Position numbers and translations under genes: made by a program | The notes under the pieces: generated by a model | What the model saw: only the letters and a program-made list of their open reading frames with translations | Told to the model about the DNA's origin: nothing | The model's database searches: none | Assembly (NCBI GenBank): GCA_007121975.1 | Contig: SKJO01000085.1 | Coordinates: forward strand, 1-9,633 | Reading direction: 5' to 3' | DNA: 9,633 bases | From: Nitriliruptoraceae bacterium | Lineage (GTDB): Bacteria; Actinomycetota; Nitriliruptoria; Nitriliruptorales; Nitriliruptoraceae | Shown: in pieces, positions 5,701 through 9,633 of the stretch | Layout of the letters: each line of letters starts with the position of its first letter | Numbering within the stretch: position 1 is the stretch's first letter

Positions 5701-7232
5701 CCGCCCGTCAGCACCCACAGCTGGACGACGAGGCTCGCGGTCACCACCACCAGCAGCAGTGCTGCGCCGCCGAGGTTGTCGCGCAGCACCTCGCCCTCAC
5801 GGCCGCTGATACCCGTGGCCGCCGTCCCGACCGACGCCACGGTCGGCGACAGGGCGTTGCCGATGTTCCCGCCCGCGGTCTGCCCGGTGAGGATCACGGC
5901 GGTGGCGACCCCGAGTACGACGGCGACCTCGGCCTGCAACGCGCTGAACAGGGCGTTGGATGCGGTGGTCGACCCGGTGATCACGGTGCCGAGCGCGCCC
6001 AGCGGCACCGACACCAGCACGAATGCCCGTCCGAGCCCGGCTGCCAGCACCTCGGCGACGATCCTGACCATCCCCGACTCGCTCATCAAGGCCGCCAGCA
6101 CGGTCAGCCCGAGGATCGACGGCGCCACCTTGCGGCAGCGGCCAGCCCACCCACCCAGCGCCTCGCGGGTGCGACCTTCGGGCCACCACCCGCGGCGGCG
6201 GTAGACGCTCACCGCAGCCACCGCCGCGAGCAGCAGATAGGGCAGCGGGTGCAGCAGCGGACGGAACACGGGGCTCGCCGCCGACGCCTGCGTCGTGAAC
6301 CCGAAAGCCGCGTCGACGCCGGGCAGCACCGGCGCGACCGGCGGCACGCGTTCGAGCACCGCCCGCACCACCGGCACCGCGAACCCGATCACGGCCGTGA
6401 CGGTCAGCACGACGTAGGGTGCGCCAGCGCGCAGCAGGTCGGCGCCCGCCGGACGCGTCACCCCCCGTCCGGGCAGCAGCCACCACGCCGCCAGCAACCC
6501 CGCCAGCCCGGCGGTCGTGGAGCCGATCGCCGGCTGGACGGTCACCACCCCGATCAGCACGGCGCCCATGATCCCACCCAGCGCCAGCGCCCGCCAGCGG
6601 TCGCCGGGTGCCCGCTCACCGCGAGTCAGCACCAGCAGCCCCGATACCACCGCGCTGATCGCGAGCACCACACCGGCGCGCAGGGCGAAGTCCGCCGCCT
6701 CGGGCCCGGTCAGCCCCGCCGTGGCCTCGGCCATGAAGTAGCTCGACCCCATCGACCCGAACGTCACCGACCACTGGTAGCCGATCAGGCAGGCCGCGAC
6801 CGCCGTGACCGGAGCCATCCCCCGACGTACCAGCAGCGGCGCCGCCATCGCGATCGGGGCACCGAACCCGGCCGCACCCTGCAGGAAGGACGGCAGAACG
6901 AAGGCCAGCAACAGCAACTGACGGCCTTCGGTGGGCGCCAGGGTGTCGGCGGCGCCGGCGAGTCGATCCAACGAACCGGACCGGTCGAGCAGTTCGTAGA
7001 GCAGCAACGCCGGGAGCACGATCAACAGGATCCAGGTACCGGTCCAGACGCCTCGGGTGACCACGACGGCCAGCTCGACGGCGTCGAGCCCGAACAGCAC
7101 GACGCTGAGCACCGCTGCCACCCCGGAAGCGATCCACGCCGAGCGGGTCACCGGGGCCGAGCCAAGCACCAGGACCGTGAGCAGCACGATCGGCCCGATG
7201 GCGGCCAGGGCCGCCCAAGCCGGGGCGTTCAT
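5697..7232 (-). CDS. LctP-family permease (L-lactate/glycolate permease type)
   Basis: A polytopic inner-membrane secondary transporter of 511 residues; characterised LctP members carry lactate and glycolate. Many hydrophobic segments run from about residue 8 to the C-terminus. Family-like motifs are SFLQGAAGFGAPIA (115-128), TGSTTASNALFSALQ (419-433) and GNIGNALSPTVASVGTAATG (455-474). Its ATG at 7230-7232 overlaps the regulator stop codon as ATGA. No Shine-Dalgarno is visible upstream, so translation probably depends on ribosomes finishing gntR. It is the only transporter in the glycosidase/Entner-Doudoroff run. Its role could be uptake of an acidic glycoside or sugar acid, or handling of a lactate-like co-product. 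Family assignment is good; the substrate is not known, and lactate should not be assumed from homology. Confidence 0.83.
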   Translation of the reverse strand: MNAPAWAALAAIGPIVLLTVLVLGSAPVTRSAWIASGVAAVLSVVLFGLDAVELAVVVTRGVWTGTWILLIVLPALLLYELLDRSGSLDRLAGAADTLAPTEGRQLLLLAFVLPSFLQGAAGFGAPIAMAAPLLVRRGMAPVTAVAACLIGYQWSVTFGSMGSSYFMAEATAGLTGPEAADFALRAGVVLAISAVVSGLLVLTRGERAPGDRWRALALGGIMGAVLIGVVTVQPAIGSTTAGLAGLLAAWWLLPGRGVTRPAGADLLRAGAPYVVLTVTAVIGFAVPVVRAVLERVPPVAPVLPGVDAAFGFTTQASAASPVFRPLLHPLPYLLLAAVAAVSVYRRRGWWPEGRTREALGGWAGRCRKVAPSILGLTVLAALMSESGMVRIVAEVLAAGLGRAFVLVSVPLGALGTVITGSTTASNALFSALQAEVAVVLGVATAVILTGQTAGGNIGNALSPTVASVGTAATGISGREGEVLRDNLGGAALLLVVVTASLVVQLWVLTGG

Positions 7233-8014
7233 GCGCGGCGGGCCACGGCCGGGTCGGACACCTCGGAGGCCGCAACCGCCCCGGAGCCCTCAGGGTCACC
7301 GAGAGCCGGATCCGCCCCATCGGAGGGTGACTCGTCCCCGTCCATGGCTGCGGCCGCATCCATCTGCGCCCGCAGCACCCCGAGGGTGTCCAGCACGTGC
7401 TTGGTGCCGAGTTCCGCGGCGCGATCGCCGTCGTGCTCACGGATCGCGTCGACGATCTCGAGGTGTTCCTCCACCGAGTGGCGGGTGCGTCGCGGCGGCG
7501 CCTCGGCGAAGTACCACTGCACCCGCAGGCGCAGTCCCTTCAGCGTCGCCGTGAGCACGTCGTTGCCGGCCGCCACGACCACGGCGTCGTGGAACCTCGA
7601 GTTGAGGGTGGCGAACCGCTTCGGCTCGTCGGCGGCGTCCCTGGCCGACCGCGCGAGCGCATCGAGCTCCGCGACCTGCTCGTCGGTCCGGCGGCGGGCT
7701 GCCAGTCGGCAGGCCTGGGCCTCCAGCGGTGCGCGGACCTCGAACAGCTCCTCGAGCTCCGCGGCGTGGCGCTGGCGGACATAGACGCCGTGGCGCGGAC
7801 GGATCTCCACCCACCCGCTGGCGTCCAACGCGCGCAACGCCTCGCGCACCGGGATCCGGCTGACGCCGAAGTGCGCGGCGAGCTCGTCGGGGTGGATGCG
7901 AGCCCCCGGCTCGAGCGCCCCGTTGAGGATCGCCTCCTCGATCGCAGCTCGGAGCTGCTCGCCGAGCGTCTCCGCCCCGCCGAGCTGCGGCAGCGCCGCC
8001 AGTGACTCGCTCAT
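7229..8014 (-). CDS. GntR-family transcriptional regulator, FadR/FCD subfamily
   Basis: A 261-residue DNA-binding regulator. The N-terminal winged helix (about 15-80) has the GntR pattern LEPGARIHPDELAAHFGVSRIPVREALRAL followed by a GVYVR wing, given here only to describe residues 35-80. The all-helical FCD ligand domain (about 85-220) has Asn138-x3-His142, His184 and His206, at positions matching the metal-binding residues of FCD proteins (with Asn for the usual Asp). FCD regulators commonly sense carboxylates, which fits the adjacent permease. The ATG at 8012-8014 is chosen because GAGGAG lies 8 bases upstream; the 18 codons before it (to 8068) are Arg-rich and unlike the family. Residues from about 223 to the end form a low-complexity acidic/Ala tail absent from typical members. 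It probably controls this operon as a local repressor. Confidence 0.88.
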   Translation of the reverse strand: MSESLAALPQLGGAETLGEQLRAAIEEAILNGALEPGARIHPDELAAHFGVSRIPVREALRALDASGWVEIRPRHGVYVRQRHAAELEELFEVRAPLEAQACRLAARRRTDEQVAELDALARSARDAADEPKRFATLNSRFHDAVVVAAGNDVLTATLKGLRLRVQWYFAEAPPRRTRHSVEEHLEIVDAIREHDGDRAAELGTKHVLDTLGVLRAQMDAAAAMDGDESPSDGADPALGDPEGSGAVAASEVSDPAVARRA

Positions 8015-8022
8015 GATGATTG

Positions 8023-8028
8023 CTCCTC
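8023..8028 (-). promoter_or_regulatory. Shine-Dalgarno for the GntR regulator gene
   Basis: Minus-strand GAGGAG lies 8 bases before the ATG at 8014 and supports that start over an upstream in-frame start at 8068. Confidence 0.65.
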
Positions 8029-8058
8029 GCCTGCCGGCCCGCCGAGATCGCGCCTGGA

Positions 8059-8083
8059 GTGCCGACACGGCACCGGCATCCTA
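8059..8083 (-). promoter_or_regulatory. Palindrome and possible -10 box in front of gntR
   Basis: The 84-base gap between the partial GH31 gene and gntR contains GTGCCG-ACA-CGGCAC (8059-8073), a perfect 6-bp inverted repeat around three bases. TAGGAT on the minus strand (8078-8083) could be an actinobacterial-type -10 just upstream of it, but no convincing -35 was seen. The palindrome could be an operator for autoregulation or a short RNA hairpin. Confidence 0.3.
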
Positions 8084-8098
8084 CGGGCACCGGTCGCT

Positions 8099-9633
8099 TC
8101 AGCCACCGCCCCGCAGGACAGCCCGCATCGAGCCGGCAGCGGGCAGCGCGACCCGGCACGTGGTTGCGTCGATCCTCGGCGTCACCGGCACCCCGTCCAC
8201 GGTGACCGTGGTACTGGGCACTCCGAGCACCTCGAGGTCGACATCGGTGTCGGTGCCCACCACCTCGACGTGCAGCTCGTCACCCTCGCGGTGCCAGCGG
8301 ACCTCGCACCCCCGGTCACGCTCGGGCAGCGCGGTTACCGCGCCACGCGCGCCGGGGCGCACGAGCGTGACGGTCAGCGGACCGTCGAGCGCCTCACCGG
8401 TGTGCTGGCGCGCCGCGGCCTGCACCACCGCGTGGTCCTCGCGCAGGAACAGCGGGATGCGCTCGAGCGGCGCGATGACCTCGATGACGCGCCCCCCGGT
8501 GACGGGCTCACGGGTCCAGAAGTCGGTCCACGTCCCGGCGGGGAGGTAGACCTGGCGACGCTGACCGGCATCCAGCATCGGCGCGACGAGCAGCGCAGGA
8601 CCGAACAGGTACGCGTCCTCGACCCGGGCGGCCAGCGGATCATCGGGGAACTCCCACACGTAGGGCCGGACCACCGGCGCGCACGTCTGGCCGGCATCGA
8701 CGATGACCGCGTCGAGGTAGGGCAGCAGCCGGCTGCGCAGCTCGAGCGCTTCGCGCGCAAGCCGCTCGGCACGCTCACCATAGGCCCAGGGTTCACGCGG
8801 CGGCATGCCGTGGGCACGCACATGCGACGAGAACACCCCGAGCTGCATCCACCGGATGTACAGCGCGTCGTCGGGCAGGCCGACGAACCCCCCGACGTCG
8901 TGGCTGGAGAACGGGAACCCGCTCAGCCCCATCGACAGCATCGAGCGCAGCACGCAGGCGAGGTCCTCGTAGCGGGCCACCCCGTCGCCGGACCAGTGCA
9001 CCGGGAAGCGCTGCGAGCCGGCCCAGGCCGAGCGGGCCCACAGCACGCCCTGGTCGCCGTGCACCTCGTCGACGACCTCCTGCACGGCCTGCTGGTAGAG
9101 CAGCGGATAGAGGTTGTGCGCATCGCGCTGGTCGACCCCGGCGTACACGCCGTCGGGCGGCGCACCCTCCCCGAAGTCGACCTTGATGGCCTGCACCCCG
9201 AGCTCGAGCAGCCCCCGCAGCTTGCCCTGGATCCACCGCACGGTGTCCGGGTTGGAGTAGTCGACCAGCGCCGCGTCGCGGACGAACCCGCTGCGCACGT
9301 AGGCGGCGTCGTTGTCGCGCTTGACGAGGTAGCCGGCCGCCTCGCCCTCCAGGTGCAGCTGCGAGCCGACCACCAGGTTGGGCCACTGCCACAGCGACAG
9401 GTGGAACCCCTGGTCACCGAGCCGCTCGGCCATCGCGGCGACGTCGGGGAACCGCTCGGTGGAGAACTCCAGGTCGCACTCCCACTCGACCGGGAACCAG
9501 TTGGTGTCGACGTGGATCACGTCGCTGGGGATGCGGTGCTCGCGCAGCTCACGCGCGACGGTCTCGACCTGCTCCTGGGTGTCGTAGGAGATGCGGCTCA
9601 TCCACAACCCCAGCGTCCACCGAGGCGGGACCC
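8099..9633 (-). CDS. Glycoside hydrolase family 31 alpha-glycosidase, second paralog, 5' part outside window
   Basis: The reading frame continues past the right edge (residues VPPRWTLGLWMSR are encoded up to 9631), so the TTG at 9607 is not the start. By comparison with the complete paralog about 300 N-terminal residues are missing. The visible part covers the catalytic barrel and C-terminal beta domains: IKVDFGEG with the nucleophile Asp at codon 9176-9178, HWSGD with the acid/base Asp at codon 8984-8986, and SGFPFSSHDVGGF. The segment equal to YicI 'DCFW' reads DTNW, against DTGW in the paralog; both share SLWQWP and a 19-residue identical block ending FPFSSHD. The C-terminus is shorter and lacks the Gly/Ser/Pro repeat tail. 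The gene ends 84 bases before gntR and may be the first visible gene of the same operon. The difference at the glycone-site residue suggests a related but distinct substrate. Confidence 0.92.
   Translation of the reverse strand, partial: VPPRWTLGLWMSRISYDTQEQVETVARELREHRIPSDVIHVDTNWFPVEWECDLEFSTERFPDVAAMAERLGDQGFHLSLWQWPNLVVGSQLHLEGEAAGYLVKRDNDAAYVRSGFVRDAALVDYSNPDTVRWIQGKLRGLLELGVQAIKVDFGEGAPPDGVYAGVDQRDAHNLYPLLYQQAVQEVVDEVHGDQGVLWARSAWAGSQRFPVHWSGDGVARYEDLACVLRSMLSMGLSGFPFSSHDVGGFVGLPDDALYIRWMQLGVFSSHVRAHGMPPREPWAYGERAERLAREALELRSRLLPYLDAVIVDAGQTCAPVVRPYVWEFPDDPLAARVEDAYLFGPALLVAPMLDAGQRRQVYLPAGTWTDFWTREPVTGGRVIEVIAPLERIPLFLREDHAVVQAAARQHTGEALDGPLTVTLVRPGARGAVTALPERDRGCEVRWHREGDELHVEVVGTDTDVDLEVLGVPSTTVTVDGVPVTPRIDATTCRVALPAAGSMRAVLRGGG

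Noticed and set aside
5619..7784. 721-codon plus-strand open frame antisense to lctP and gntR
   Set aside because: Gln/His/Arg-rich translation typical of antisense GC-rich DNA; the minus strand encodes clear LctP and GntR proteins there.
8015..8068. 18-codon N-terminal extension of the GntR regulator from the start at 8068
   Set aside because: Arg/Ala-rich residues unlike GntR N-termini; the GAGGAG site is correctly spaced for the ATG at 8014.

Overview
The window is GC-rich throughout, with long open frames on the antisense of every gene, GTG/TTG starts, strong GGAGG-type ribosome binding sites and mostly TGA stops. This fits a high-GC bacterium, most simply an actinobacterial-type genome. 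That is an inference from composition and gene style; no rRNA or other taxonomic marker is present.

Layout. At the left edge is the 3' part of a plus-strand selB gene (1-1257, selenocysteine-specific elongation factor; its GTPase domain lies outside the window). It converges, across a 49-base junction, on a run of six minus-strand genes that fills the rest of the window. In transcription order (right to left) these are: a GH31 alpha-glycosidase cut by the right edge (8099-9633), a GntR/FCD regulator (7229-8014), an LctP-family organic-acid permease (5697-7232), a second complete GH31 alpha-glycosidase (3174-5633), a KDPG aldolase (2426-3076) and a PfkB-family 2-keto-3-deoxygluconate kinase (1307-2410). 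The gaps are 84 bases before gntR, a 4-base ATGA overlap from gntR to lctP, 63 bases from lctP to GH31, 97 bases from GH31 to eda and 15 bases from eda to kdgK. The run looks like one catabolic operon, perhaps with an internal promoter/operator between lctP and the complete GH31 gene.

How the genes fit together. The complete GH31 enzyme has no signal peptide, and the visible part of the other is too short at its N-terminus to judge. The complete enzyme at least appears to act in the cytosol on a small imported alpha-glycoside. The sugar or sugar acid released would be turned into 2-keto-3-deoxygluconate (KDG) by enzymes not in this window. The kinase then makes KDPG and the aldolase splits it into pyruvate and glyceraldehyde-3-phosphate, the lower half of a semi-phosphorylative Entner-Doudoroff route. 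The only transporter present is of the lactate/glycolate permease type, not a sugar ABC or MFS system. This raises the possibility that the imported substrate carries a carboxylate, for example a glycosylated hydroxy acid or an aldobionic acid. That substrate idea is a hypothesis.

No tRNA, rRNA, CRISPR array, insertion sequence or attachment site was seen. All stretches longer than 300 bases are occupied by genes.
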